From: Krumholzibacterium sp965370495
GTDB lineage: Bacteria; Krumholzibacteriota; Krumholzibacteriia; Krumholzibacteriales; Krumholzibacteriaceae
Assembly (NCBI GenBank): GCA_965370495.1
Contig: CBDUUV010000120.1
Location: forward strand, 1 to 6,619
Direction: 5' to 3'
DNA: 6,619 bases
Shown here: in pieces, positions 1-6,538 of the stretch
Position numbering within the stretch: position 1 is the stretch's first letter
How the letters are laid out: every line of letters begins with the position of its first letter
Translations under genes and position numbers: made by a program
The notes under the pieces: model-generated
Database searches by the model: none
Seen by the model: only the letters and a program-made list of their open reading frames with translations
Told to the model about the DNA's origin: nothing

Positions 1-5
1 TATAG

Positions 6-34
6 TTGACAATACTCCTTATGCGTATTAGTTT
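6..34 (+). promoter_or_regulatory. Possible promoter upstream of the lipoprotein gene
   Basis: A perfect -35 hexamer TTGACA lies at 6-11. No good -10 follows: TAGTTT at 29-34 has the right 17-nt spacing but only three matches to TATAAT, and TATTAG at 26-31 matches better but the spacer is only 14 nt. An imperfect hairpin (AGTTT 30-34 with AAACT 44-48, one bulged T, loop near 38-41) overlaps the end of this element. It could belong to the 5' leader or to an upstream gene outside the window. The call rests mainly on the -35. Confidence 0.3.
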
Positions 35-130
35 TCAACGGTGAAACTGTCTTGCATATGGCGGGATCCTTCTTGTTGAAGTTGAAAATTGAGGGTTTTG
101 TCCGTTCACTTATGGTAAAGGAGCGTATCC

Positions 131-919
131 ATGTCGAAGTTTTTTCCATACGTCCTGATCGTGGCTCTTATCGCAGGTGTATTTTCGGGATGCGGCGGCA
201 CAATCGAAGAGAACTATCAGCTGGTCACACTCAGGGAAGCGGGCCATGCAGACATTACCAGCCCCGGCTTTAAGTTCAGCTTCGATACACCCGGATTTAT
301 TGCCGTTAACGGCAATATTGGCATGGTACGCGATGGTAACCTTATCGAGTTCTTTACAGGTGAGGACCTGGAAAACAAGGTCGGAATGGTCGAAGGCAGG
401 CAGTATTTCGCCGGTGTAAGGAAAGCATTTACACCGCGTGTACATTTCGTAGTTGATTTCTTTGTTGCTGGTGGCGATACGATAAAAGTCGGCGAACCTT
501 ATGATGCCGCTTTCCCGACTCTTATCAGGGGTTATGATGAAGGTCGGTTTGAAGAGATCGATATCAATGGCATGACTTCCGCTACGAGAAAACTGAAAGA
601 AATCTATGACACCAAGTTCAAGGTTCCCGAGGCGAAACTCACATACGAGGAAGTAGACTACAAGGGCGAGCCCGAGATGGTATACATCGTTAGTCTTCCC
701 AAGGTAAGGTTTATTCTCGAGGATATGGATTTAGGCATGGAGCTGATTCTCAAGGCACTTATAGCCGAGAACCTCTATTTCAGCGGTGGTTTGAGTTACG
801 GTGAGGCTCCGTCCAAATCGCTTTTCCCGAGGTCGTACCGGACCAGCACAAAGATCGGTGGCAAGGTTAAGCTTGAGTACATCAAGTATGCTGGTCAGGT
901 AGTTCCTTTCACACAGTAA
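131..919 (+). CDS. Putative lipoprotein of unknown function, 262 aa
   Basis: I do not recognise the family. The ATG at 131 is preceded by a good ribosome binding site, AAGGAG at 118-123 with a 7-nt spacer. The N-terminus is a short signal peptide: Lys3, then a hydrophobic run of about residues 4-18 ending VFSGC, so Cys21 is the likely lipidated residue. The lipobox is imperfect because Phe is at -3 where Leu is usual. The mature ~242 residues are soluble in character, with no further membrane segment, and alternate short beta-like stretches (about 25-130) with a charged, probably helical part (about 145-170) and a Gly/Ser-rich, basic C-terminus (about 215-262). No catalytic motif stands out. 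The gene appears monocistronic: a strong terminator follows 29 nt after the stop codon. It would act at the periplasmic face of the inner or outer membrane if the lipobox is real; that location is inferred from the signal sequence alone. Confidence 0.85.
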   Translation: MSKFFPYVLIVALIAGVFSGCGGTIEENYQLVTLREAGHADITSPGFKFSFDTPGFIAVNGNIGMVRDGNLIEFFTGEDLENKVGMVEGRQYFAGVRKAFTPRVHFVVDFFVAGGDTIKVGEPYDAAFPTLIRGYDEGRFEEIDINGMTSATRKLKEIYDTKFKVPEAKLTYEEVDYKGEPEMVYIVSLPKVRFILEDMDLGMELILKALIAENLYFSGGLSYGEAPSKSLFPRSYRTSTKIGGKVKLEYIKYAGQVVPFTQ

Positions 920-948
920 GCTGTACATTATCTGATTCGTATATATGC

Positions 949-980
949 GGGGCCGGTCATCAGCGACCGGTCCCGTTTTT
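949..980 (+). terminator. Intrinsic terminator of the lipoprotein gene
   Basis: A 10-bp stem is formed by GGGGCCGGTC (949-958) and GACCGGTCCC (965-974) with one G-T wobble. The loop is ATCAGC (959-964), and a run of five T's follows one G later (976-980). This is a textbook GC-rich stem plus U-tract and separates the lipoprotein gene from the next transcription unit. Confidence 0.9.
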
Positions 981-1010
981 CGGTGTGCCCCCCCTCTTTC
1001 CCGTTTCTGC

Positions 1011-1045
1011 TTGACCGGCCGCCGGTGTCTGATTTAGTTTAGAAT
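1011..1045 (+). promoter_or_regulatory. Weak candidate promoter for the nuclease-alr-deoC unit
   Basis: Because a strong terminator lies just upstream, the nuclease gene needs its own promoter in 981-1080. The best -35 is TTGACC at 1011-1016 (five of six). Possible -10 boxes are TAGTTT at 1035-1040 (18-nt spacer, weak match) and TAGAAT at 1040-1045 (five of six, but a 23-nt spacer, too long for this -35). The need for a promoter is a sound inference; the exact boxes are not secure. Confidence 0.3.
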
Positions 1046-1081
1046 CGTCAGAAAATGCAATGTGTCATGGGAGGAGGAAGA

Positions 1082-2053
1082 GTGTCGGAAAACCTGAAGG
1101 TCGGAGATAATATCAACAGGGTGATGGTTCTCACCAAAAAGGTGAAGAGGGATTTTTCGAACGGGAAGTTTTTTCTTCTCCAGTTTTCGGACAAGGATGG
1201 AACGCTCAAGGGAGTATGGTGGGATCCTTCAAGGGAGGGCGAAAGAATAAGGGTGGATGATGTTGTCCGGGTCACGGGCGAGATTCAGGATTATCAGGGA
1301 GCACTGCAGGTCAGGGTTAATTATATGGAAGCGCTTGCCGATGACCAGTATGACCCTGCTGTTTTTCTGCCCTCTTCTTCGAGGGATGTCAACGCGATAT
1401 ATGACGAACTTCTCGGTATGATCGAAAAGATCAGCGATGGGAATCTCAGGACTCTGCTGGGGAGCATATTTGGTGGTGATGGGTTCAGGGACAGGTTCTT
1501 AAGGTCACCTGCTGCAAAGGGATGGCATCATGCCTATGTCGGTGGACTCGCGGAACATGTATACGACATGGCACGCATGGCCCTGTCAGTCGCCGGGATA
1601 TATCCGGAAGCGGATAGTGATCTTCTTCTTGCCGGTGTGCTTCTTCATGACATTGGGAAGATGTCGGAATTATCCGTGACAAATCACATAGATTACTCGG
1701 ATCAGGGCAGGTTGATTGGCCATATCAGTATGGGTGTAGCGATACTGGATGAATATCTTCGAGGTATGGAGAATTTTCCTCCTGAGCTCGAAATGAAATT
1801 GAAGCATATGATACTGAGCCATCACGGGCAACTGCAGCATGGTTCTCCGGTCGTTCCAATGACGGTTGAAGCTCTGCTGCTCAACTATATAGACAATATG
1901 GATGCCCAGGTCAGGGGTACATTGATGGTATTGGAAAAGAGTGGCGGCGATTCTCTCTGGACCGATTATGTGAGGCTTCTTGACAGGTTTATCTATAAGG
2001 GTGAAATGCCGCAAGACCTTTCAGGCGAAGAGGATGTGAGTGAGGATGAATAG
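1082..2053 (+). CDS. yhaM: YhaM-family 3'-5' exoribonuclease (OB-fold plus HD domain)
   Basis: From the GTG at 1082 the protein is 323 aa, close to Bacillus YhaM (a little over 310 aa). That start has an extensive purine-rich ribosome binding site (GGGAGGAGGAAGA, 1069-1081). An in-frame ATG at 1055 would add nine residues, lacks such a site, and would place the GGAGG tract inside the gene. Residues about 6-85 form an OB-fold nucleic-acid-binding domain (SNGKFFLLQFSDKDG near 26-40, VWWD at 45-48, YQGALQVRV near 71-79). The HD phosphohydrolase domain follows: WHHAYVGGLAEH (148-159), the metal-binding HD pair H189-D190 in LLHDIGK, GHISMG (213-218), LSHHG (245-249) and YIDNMDA (269-275). All metal ligands expected of an active HD domain are present. 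In Firmicutes this family trims RNA from the 3' end in the cytoplasm; the same RNA role here is inferred from similarity. It is the first gene of a likely operon and overlaps alr. The acidic tail (EEDVSEDE) is not conserved in the family as far as I know. Confidence 0.9.
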   Translation: MSENLKVGDNINRVMVLTKKVKRDFSNGKFFLLQFSDKDGTLKGVWWDPSREGERIRVDDVVRVTGEIQDYQGALQVRVNYMEALADDQYDPAVFLPSSSRDVNAIYDELLGMIEKISDGNLRTLLGSIFGGDGFRDRFLRSPAAKGWHHAYVGGLAEHVYDMARMALSVAGIYPEADSDLLLAGVLLHDIGKMSELSVTNHIDYSDQGRLIGHISMGVAILDEYLRGMENFPPELEMKLKHMILSHHGQLQHGSPVVPMTVEALLLNYIDNMDAQVRGTLMVLEKSGGDSLWTDYVRLLDRFIYKGEMPQDLSGEEDVSEDE

Positions 2054-3209
2054 ATTTCCCGCGTGGGTCGAAGTAGATCTGGACGCGTTCAAATGGAACC
2101 TCGAGAGGATAAGGGAACTTATAAACAACAAAGCGGACATTCTTCTTGTTGTCAAGGCCGATGCCTATGGACATGGTGCGGTGAGGATATCCAGGTTTGC
2201 GGTTGAATGCGGTGTCGACATGCTGGGTGTAGCCACCCTCGATGAAGGACGTGAGCTTAGAAAAGCCGGCATCAGGATTCCTGTCATTATTCTCAGTCCT
2301 GTATTGCCTGAAGAACTCGGCGAAGTCCTCGAGAACGATCTTGCCGTGACGGCGTCGTCGGTGGAGTTTGCGAGAGCCGCCTCGAAAGTTGCTGTCAGTA
2401 GGGAGAAGAAATGCACGATGCATATCGAGGTCGACACCGGTATGGGCCGGGCGGGCTTTCCCAAAGATGATGCGGTGGAAGCGGTGAAGAAGATGAGAGA
2501 GATGGATGGCCTCGAACTGGAAGGGATATTTACTCATTTCCCCGCTTCTGACAGTGATTTTGATTATACCGAAGACCAGATAGGACTGTTTAATGATTTG
2601 CTGGCCGGACTTGAAACTATTGGTATTACTTTCCGTTATATCCATTGCGCAAACAGTGCTGCCGTTATCAATTTTCCGCAGTCGCATTTTAATATGATAA
2701 GGCCCGGGCTCCTTGCCTACGGGCATTGTCCCTCGATAGATCTCAGGGATAGAATCGAAGTTCTGCCCGTGATGACTTTCAAATCGAGATTGATCCTCGT
2801 GAGGAATGTCACTGCCGGAGACAGTATAAGTTATGGAAGAACCTTTATAGCCCCGGCCGATATGAAGATCGGGGTTATAGCGGCAGGGTATGGACATGGT
2901 ATGAGCCACCGGCTTTCCAACAAGGGCGCGGTGCTTTTTCGCGGGGAAAGTGTTCCGATCATCGGCAGGGTCACGATGGATATGACGATGATCGATCTGA
3001 GCGGGTTCGACCTGTCGGAAGTCGGGGAGGAAGTAGTGATCATAGGCAGCCAGGGAGACAGCAGGATCAGCGCCGATGATATAGCGCAATGGGACGGAAC
3101 TCTCAACTACGAGGTGTTATGCCGGATCAGCAAGAGGGTCGTGCGGGTCTATCTGAGAAGCGGACGAATAGAGAGCATGAAATCACTTCTTGGGGTACAC
3201 GAGTTGTAG
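2040..3209 (+). CDS. alr: Alanine racemase
   Basis: This PLP enzyme interconverts L- and D-alanine in the cytoplasm and supplies D-Ala for peptidoglycan. With the GTG start at 2040 it is 389 aa. That start has GAAGAGG (2027-2033) six nt upstream; an ATG at 2046 is an alternative two codons later. Either way the start lies inside the preceding gene (14-nt or 8-nt overlap), suggesting translational coupling. The PLP lysine is K39 in VVKADAYGHG, the usual N-terminal TIM-barrel motif. The second catalytic base is Y265 in SYGRTF. HIEVDTGMGRAGF, HCANSAA, MIRPGLLAYG and the C-terminal NYEVLCRISKRVVRVY match the family in order. The motif after the catalytic Tyr reads GYGHGM at Y284-M288 where GYADGY/W is usual: the active-site Tyr is kept but Asp is replaced by His286. 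MDMTMID stands where MDQTM(V/I)D is typical. Length is normal, about 370-390 aa. Function as Alr is very likely; a racemase of other substrate range cannot be excluded. Confidence 0.95.
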   Translation: MRMNRFPAWVEVDLDAFKWNLERIRELINNKADILLVVKADAYGHGAVRISRFAVECGVDMLGVATLDEGRELRKAGIRIPVIILSPVLPEELGEVLENDLAVTASSVEFARAASKVAVSREKKCTMHIEVDTGMGRAGFPKDDAVEAVKKMREMDGLELEGIFTHFPASDSDFDYTEDQIGLFNDLLAGLETIGITFRYIHCANSAAVINFPQSHFNMIRPGLLAYGHCPSIDLRDRIEVLPVMTFKSRLILVRNVTAGDSISYGRTFIAPADMKIGVIAAGYGHGMSHRLSNKGAVLFRGESVPIIGRVTMDMTMIDLSGFDLSEVGEEVVIIGSQGDSRISADDIAQWDGTLNYEVLCRISKRVVRVYLRSGRIESMKSLLGVHEL

Positions 3210-3291
3210 ATACGGCAGGAAAGCCGGGGCGGATCTGCCTGGCGGCCTTATTCCCTGATGAAATCACAGAACAGATCACGGGAGGCTTTTA

Positions 3292-3966
3292 ATGGTAAAC
3301 AGGCTGAAACTGAGTCGTCTCATAGATCATACGCTGCTCAGGCCGGAAGCGATACCTGATGAAATAATCAAACTTTGCTCCGAGGCGGTTGAACATGCTT
3401 TCTATTCAGCATGTGTCAATACGCATTATGTCGCTCTGGCAAGCAGGGAATTAGATGGTACCGATATCAAGGTATGCTCGATAGCCGGGTTTCCTCTGGG
3501 CGCATGCGAGTCGTCGGTAAAAGTTTTCGAGGCAAAAAGGGCTGTTGAGCAGGGAGCTGGCGAGATTGATATGGTGCTCAATATAGGTGCTCTCAAGGCT
3601 GGTGATTACGGGTTCGTTCACGATGATATCGCGGGCGTCGTGGAGGCGTGTGACCAGGCTGGTCTTAAGGTGATTATCGAAGCGGCTCTTCTCAGCGATG
3701 AAGAGAAGGTCAGAGCCTGCAGGATCGCTATGGATGCCGGAGCGGGGTTCGTCAAGACTTCAACCGGGTTCGGTCCGCCCGGGGCGACTGTTCGGGATGT
3801 CGAAATCATGAGAGGAGCAGTTGGTCCTGATTATGGGGTAAAAGCTTCGGCAGGTATCAGGACCGCGGGTTTTGCCGTCGAACTGGTGAAAGCAGGTGCC
3901 AGCCGCATAGGAACCAGTGCTGGTGTCCGGATAATGAAAGAATTCGCGGAACTTCAGGCTGAATAG
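3292..3966 (+). CDS. deoC: Deoxyribose-phosphate aldolase
   Basis: A class I (Schiff-base) aldolase that splits 2-deoxy-D-ribose 5-phosphate into glyceraldehyde 3-phosphate and acetaldehyde, ending deoxynucleoside catabolism in the cytoplasm. The 224-aa length is typical of the short bacterial DeoC form. The ATG at 3292 has a perfect GGGAGG site at 3280-3285, six nt upstream. Motifs run in order: LIDHTLLRP (10-18), ACVNTHYV (40-47), CSIAGFPLGA (62-71), the catalytic Asp D93 in GEIDMVLNIGALK, the Schiff-base lysine K155 in FVKTSTGF, the second active-site lysine K184 in GVKASAGIRT, and GASRIGTSAGVRI near the phosphate-binding C-terminus. The segment KVIIEAALLS (126-135) differs from the common VIIET form, with Ala131 in place of Thr. 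The 82-nt gap after alr holds no gene and no terminator with a U-run, so read-through from alr is likely. No other deo genes are in view. Confidence 0.96.
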   Translation: MVNRLKLSRLIDHTLLRPEAIPDEIIKLCSEAVEHAFYSACVNTHYVALASRELDGTDIKVCSIAGFPLGACESSVKVFEAKRAVEQGAGEIDMVLNIGALKAGDYGFVHDDIAGVVEACDQAGLKVIIEAALLSDEEKVRACRIAMDAGAGFVKTSTGFGPPGATVRDVEIMRGAVGPDYGVKASAGIRTAGFAVELVKAGASRIGTSAGVRIMKEFAELQAE

Positions 3967-3978
3967 GCCCAGTTGCGG

Positions 3979-3994
3979 TTTCCGGGGACGGAAA
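3979..3994. terminator. Short hairpin between convergent deoC and PBP1A genes
   Basis: TTTCCG (3979-3984) and CGGAAA (3989-3994) form a perfect 6-bp stem around a GGGA loop, in the 35-nt gap between the two convergent stop codons. It is symmetrical and could act in either direction, but no proper T-run follows on either strand (GTGCTGTTTAA on the + side). It is a weak candidate for a shared terminator. Confidence 0.4.
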
Positions 3995-4001
3995 GTGCTG
4001 T

Positions 4002-6116
4002 TTAATGCAAGGTATTTTCTTCAGATGCTTCCCTGTCGAGTTTCCTGAAATCCTTGTCGGGATCAAGCAGGTCGTAGGCGCTAACCTTGTGCAGATCACA
4101 CTGGCGGGTTGTTTCGCGGCCCTCTATGAAAAGTTCCCGTCTCACGTTTTTGCAGTACGGGGTTGCCAGGAGCCCCGAATCCTCGCAGATCATCGCCTCG
4201 GATATCCCGTCCGGGCGGTCGAAACCGGGACCGATGTTGTTCGGATGAGCCGCCATCATGATCCATGTCCAGAGAGGCAGAGCTACTCTGGCGCCGACCA
4301 TGTTTCTGCCCATCGGTAATACCTTATGGCTGAAGCCCGTCCATACTCCTACAGCCAGATCAGGCGAATAGCCTATAAACCATCCGTCACTCTCGTTATC
4401 GGTTGTTCCGGTCTTTCCGGCACAGGGAATCCTGAGCCCCATATACCGGGCGGTCCTGCCGGTACCCTCGGTGATGGTCGTCTGTAACATATCGTTCATT
4501 ATATAGGCTATCTGGGGCGAGAGCACTTCTTCCTGGGTTTCCCTGTATTCTTCCAGGACATTGCCTTTGGAGTCTTCGATCTTCAGTATCGCCATTGGTT
4601 CTGCCCGGATTCCTCCGGTGGCAAGTACGCCGAAAGCGGATGTGATATTGATAAGCGTAACTTCCTGGGCGCCGAGGGCCAGTGACAGGTAGGGCATAAG
4701 CGGAGTCTTGATTCCCATGCGTATTGCGGTATTGATTACCGCGGGCCCACCGATCCTCTGAAGGAGTTTTACGGCGGGGATGTTGATCGATTTATCCAGT
4801 GCATACCTGAGAGAGACGGCGCCATGGAATTTCCTGCTGAAATTCCTCGGCTTGTATACTTCCCCGTTCGGCATCTCGATGACAATGGGAGTGTCCAGCA
4901 GCATGTCGGAAGGGTTGTAGCCGTTTTCCATAGCTGCCAGATAGATGAACATCTTGAAAGCCGAACCCGGCTGTCTCCGGGCCTGAATCACACAGTTGAA
5001 TTTCTTTTCCTGGAAGTTTCTTCCACCAACCATAACCTTTATATGCCCGTTGCGCGGGTCAATTGCTACTGCAGCGGATTGAATATAGTCGGGGGACAGT
5101 TTTACCCCTGCATCGAGTGAGTCGAGGTACTGGGCGCGCGTCAGATCGTAATTCTTTTCTCCCTCCAGCCTTGCGAGAAAAGTCTCCATGCTGTCTTCAG
5201 CCACTTTCTGGAGGTAGTGGTCGAGTGTGGTGTATACTGTCATACCTCCGCTATAAACTGTTGTATCTCCGTATTTTTCAACGAGAGCCTGTCGGATGTA
5301 CTCGATAAAATAAGCGGCTGTCCTGTGCCCGTTTCGTTCACGCTCGATCACGTCGAGGGGTTTGGCTTTCAAGGAATCAAGTTGAGCCGTGTTGATAACA
5401 CCGAAGTTGTACATGGCTCTGAGGACGGTGTTTCTCCGCTTCAGGGCACGTTGCGGTCTTCGAAACGGGTTGTACCCGGACGGGTTTTTCGGTAACCCCG
5501 GGAGAAGCGCGATCTGGTGCATCTGAAGTTCCCTGACCGATTTCCCGAAGAACCTGTAGGAGGCGGATTCGACTCCGTAACCACCACCCCCGAAATATAT
5601 CTGGTTGAGGTATAGCTCGAGAATTTCGTCCTTCGAATATGCCCTCTCGATCCTGAAAGCAAGAAGTATCTCCTTGATTTTTCTGGCGAAGGTCTGTTCC
5701 TTGGTCAGAAAAAGGTCTGTCGAAAGTTGCTGTGTAATTGTACTTGCGCCTTCCTTTATCTTCCAATGCTTTATGTCCTTCCATGCCGCTGAAAATATTC
5801 GTATGAAATCTATGCCGAAGTGGTCGTAAAACCTCCTGTCCTCGACCGCAAGAAATGCCCGCTGCAGATCGTAAGGAATTTCATCGAGGGAGAGGAGTAT
5901 TCTGTCCTGTTTGTAGAATTCTCCGAGGACAGTCGAATCGGCAGCCAGGATCCTGGTCTTCAGTGATGGTTCGATCATCTCGAGTCTTGCCATCGAAGGC
6001 AGATCCCTCGAAAACCATACATATCCCGCTGAAGCCATACCGATCATTACGACGACTATTATCAGAAATACCTGAAGAATTAATCTTTCGGTTTTTTTTA
6101 ACGGCCGGAAGTGCAT
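4002..6116 (-). CDS. Class A penicillin-binding protein 1A (glycosyltransferase/transpeptidase)
   Basis: A bifunctional inner-membrane enzyme that polymerises glycan strands from lipid II and cross-links the peptides in the periplasm. The ATG at 6116 (704 aa) is preferred: AAAGGTGG (6132-6125) sits 8 nt upstream. A GTG at 6128 would add four residues but lies inside that site. One membrane anchor spans residues ~12-34 after a basic N-terminus. GT51 motifs follow: E92DRRFYDHFG with the catalytic Glu, GASTITQQL (123-131), RKIKE (145-149), KDEILELYLN (162-171) and RRNTVL. The transpeptidase motifs are all present: SAFK with nucleophile S385 and K388, S443-I-N445, and K568-TGT. Met rather than the usual Pro follows SAFK. 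The C-terminal tail carries Cys644, Cys655, Cys673 and His676 in a pattern I have seen in other PBP1A tails; a disulfide or metal role is unproven. The gene converges on deoC and is divergent from the rRNA operon. A possible promoter has TAAAAT at 6201-6196 but no good -35. mrcA/ponA would be the equivalent symbol; orthology is uncertain. Confidence 0.96.
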   Translation of the reverse strand: MHFRPLKKTERLILQVFLIIVVVMIGMASAGYVWFSRDLPSMARLEMIEPSLKTRILAADSTVLGEFYKQDRILLSLDEIPYDLQRAFLAVEDRRFYDHFGIDFIRIFSAAWKDIKHWKIKEGASTITQQLSTDLFLTKEQTFARKIKEILLAFRIERAYSKDEILELYLNQIYFGGGGYGVESASYRFFGKSVRELQMHQIALLPGLPKNPSGYNPFRRPQRALKRRNTVLRAMYNFGVINTAQLDSLKAKPLDVIERERNGHRTAAYFIEYIRQALVEKYGDTTVYSGGMTVYTTLDHYLQKVAEDSMETFLARLEGEKNYDLTRAQYLDSLDAGVKLSPDYIQSAAVAIDPRNGHIKVMVGGRNFQEKKFNCVIQARRQPGSAFKMFIYLAAMENGYNPSDMLLDTPIVIEMPNGEVYKPRNFSRKFHGAVSLRYALDKSINIPAVKLLQRIGGPAVINTAIRMGIKTPLMPYLSLALGAQEVTLINITSAFGVLATGGIRAEPMAILKIEDSKGNVLEEYRETQEEVLSPQIAYIMNDMLQTTITEGTGRTARYMGLRIPCAGKTGTTDNESDGWFIGYSPDLAVGVWTGFSHKVLPMGRNMVGARVALPLWTWIMMAAHPNNIGPGFDRPDGISEAMICEDSGLLATPYCKNVRRELFIEGRETTRQCDLHKVSAYDLLDPDKDFRKLDREASEENTLH

Positions 6117-6235
6117 CCCTGGTGCCACCTTTTGTTATAGATTCATTCTCTTCGACATATGGGAAGTTAATGGTATTGAGAGGGTTTTTCCAGCCATTTT
6201 ATGCCCGTTTCCTTCTGAAATTGAAAAAATAGCAG

Positions 6236-6292
6236 AAAAAATCATTTTTTTTGACGATTAGAGTTGACAACAGATCCAATAACTATTATATC
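6236..6292 (+). promoter_or_regulatory. Upstream rRNA promoter P1 with UP-like tract
   Basis: A perfect -35 TTGACA lies at 6264-6269. With a 17-nt spacer the -10 is TATATC (6287-6292); the overlapping TATTAT (6284-6289) is a better hexamer but only 14 nt away. Transcription would begin near 6298. The tract AAAAAATCATTTTTTTT (6236-6252) falls about 46-62 nt before that start and resembles the A-tract/T-tract UP element bound by the RNA polymerase alpha subunit at rRNA promoters. A second TTGACG at 6251-6256 overlaps the T-run and has no partner -10. Confidence 0.65.
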
Positions 6293-6298
6293 TCTGCG

Positions 6299-6316
6299 CA
6301 CCCTTTGAAAAGGGTG
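6299..6316 (+). repeat. Perfect inverted repeat at the P1 transcription start
   Basis: CACCCTTT (6299-6306) is mirrored by AAAGGGTG (6309-6316) around GA. In RNA this would fold as a 7-bp stem with a UGAA tetraloop, at the very 5' end of the P1 transcript. As DNA it is a compact dyad where a repressor could sit. No T-run follows, so it is not a terminator. Confidence 0.6.
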
Positions 6317-6332
6317 TGGTCAGTGTTGAATC

Positions 6333-6360
6333 AGGTTTGGTTAAATAATTTATGAAACCT
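6333..6360 (+). repeat. Nested AT-rich dyad just upstream of P2
   Basis: AGGTTT (6333-6338) and AAACCT (6355-6360) form an outer inverted repeat. Inside, almost on the same centre, is the palindrome TAAATAATTTA (6342-6352). The whole lies 12 nt before the P2 -35, about 47 to 74 nt upstream of its start point, where UP elements and activator sites occur. It could be a protein-binding site; no regulator can be named. Confidence 0.5.
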
Positions 6361-6371
6361 CAAGTTTGATA

Positions 6372-6400
6372 TTGACAATCCAAGACAACTCGGATATATT
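6372..6400 (+). promoter_or_regulatory. Downstream rRNA promoter P2
   Basis: TTGACA (6372-6377) and TATATT (6395-6400) are separated by exactly 17 nt, a near-consensus sigma70-type promoter and the best in the window. Transcription should start near 6407, giving a leader of about 168 nt before 16S. Together with P1 it forms the tandem arrangement common in rRNA operons. Confidence 0.8.
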
Positions 6401-6408
6401 GTTTATCC

Positions 6409-6423
6409 TGGAAGTAATTTCCA
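6409..6423 (+). promoter_or_regulatory. Small leader hairpin upstream of boxA (boxB-like)
   Basis: TGGAA (6409-6413) pairs with TTCCA (6419-6423) around a GTAAT loop, at the extreme 5' end of the P2 transcript and 13 nt before boxA. In E. coli rRNA leaders a small hairpin named boxB precedes boxA; its position here fits, but its sequence need not be conserved. Confidence 0.45.
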
Positions 6424-6436
6424 TAGAGGGAAATAC

Positions 6437-6448
6437 GCTCTTTGAAAA
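6437..6448 (+). promoter_or_regulatory. boxA antitermination element of the rRNA leader
   Basis: GCTCTTTGAAAA closely matches the rRNA leader boxA of E. coli (GCTCTTTAACAA) and other bacteria. In the RNA, boxA is bound by NusB-NusE (S10) to build the antitermination complex that lets polymerase cross the untranslated rRNA genes. It lies 126 nt before the inferred 16S start and downstream of both promoters, as expected. Confidence 0.8.
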
Positions 6449-6490
6449 AGAAATAGTGTGCGATGAACCGGACGAATGTGAGGGCCCAAA

Positions 6491-6509
6491 GACTCCATCT
6501 AATGGAGTT
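6491..6509 (+). other. Leader RNA hairpin between boxA and 16S
   Basis: ACTCCAT (6492-6498) and ATGGAGT (6502-6508) form a perfect 7-bp stem with a three-nt loop, extended by a G-U pair (6491/6509). No T-run follows. It may help fold the leader or take part in processing; its function is unknown. Confidence 0.5.
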
Positions 6510-6538
6510 GGAAGGTTGGAATGTACGTCGATGTGAAT

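Noticed and set aside
985..1010. C-run and pyrimidine-rich stretch after the terminator
   Set aside because: Seven C's followed by a T/C-rich stretch looked like a possible slippage or binding tract, but it is in a non-coding gap with no repeat unit or partner sequence, so nothing can be supported.
1055..1081. ATG at 1055 as start of the nuclease gene
   Set aside because: It would place the strong GGAGG tract inside the coding region and add residues (MQCVMGGGR) that do not align with YhaM proteins; GTG at 1082 fits better.
1989..3089. 366-codon reading frame on the minus strand
   Set aside because: It lies wholly antisense to the end of the nuclease gene and alr, both of which have strong family motifs. 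Its translation is rich in His/Arg with no recognisable domain, typical of an antisense shadow.
3089..3292. 67-codon + strand frame bridging alr and deoC
   Set aside because: More than half lies inside alr in another frame, the product is low-complexity and lacks a ribosome binding site, and the end simply runs into the deoC start.
5377..5784. 135-codon minus strand frame inside the PBP1A gene
   Set aside because: It overlaps the conserved glycosyltransferase motifs of PBP1A in another frame and shows no domain of its own.
5855..6232. 125-codon + strand frame reaching out of the PBP1A 5' end
   Set aside because: Most of it is antisense to the PBP1A N-terminus and membrane anchor; there is no family signal, and it ends at the UP-like tract of the rRNA promoter.
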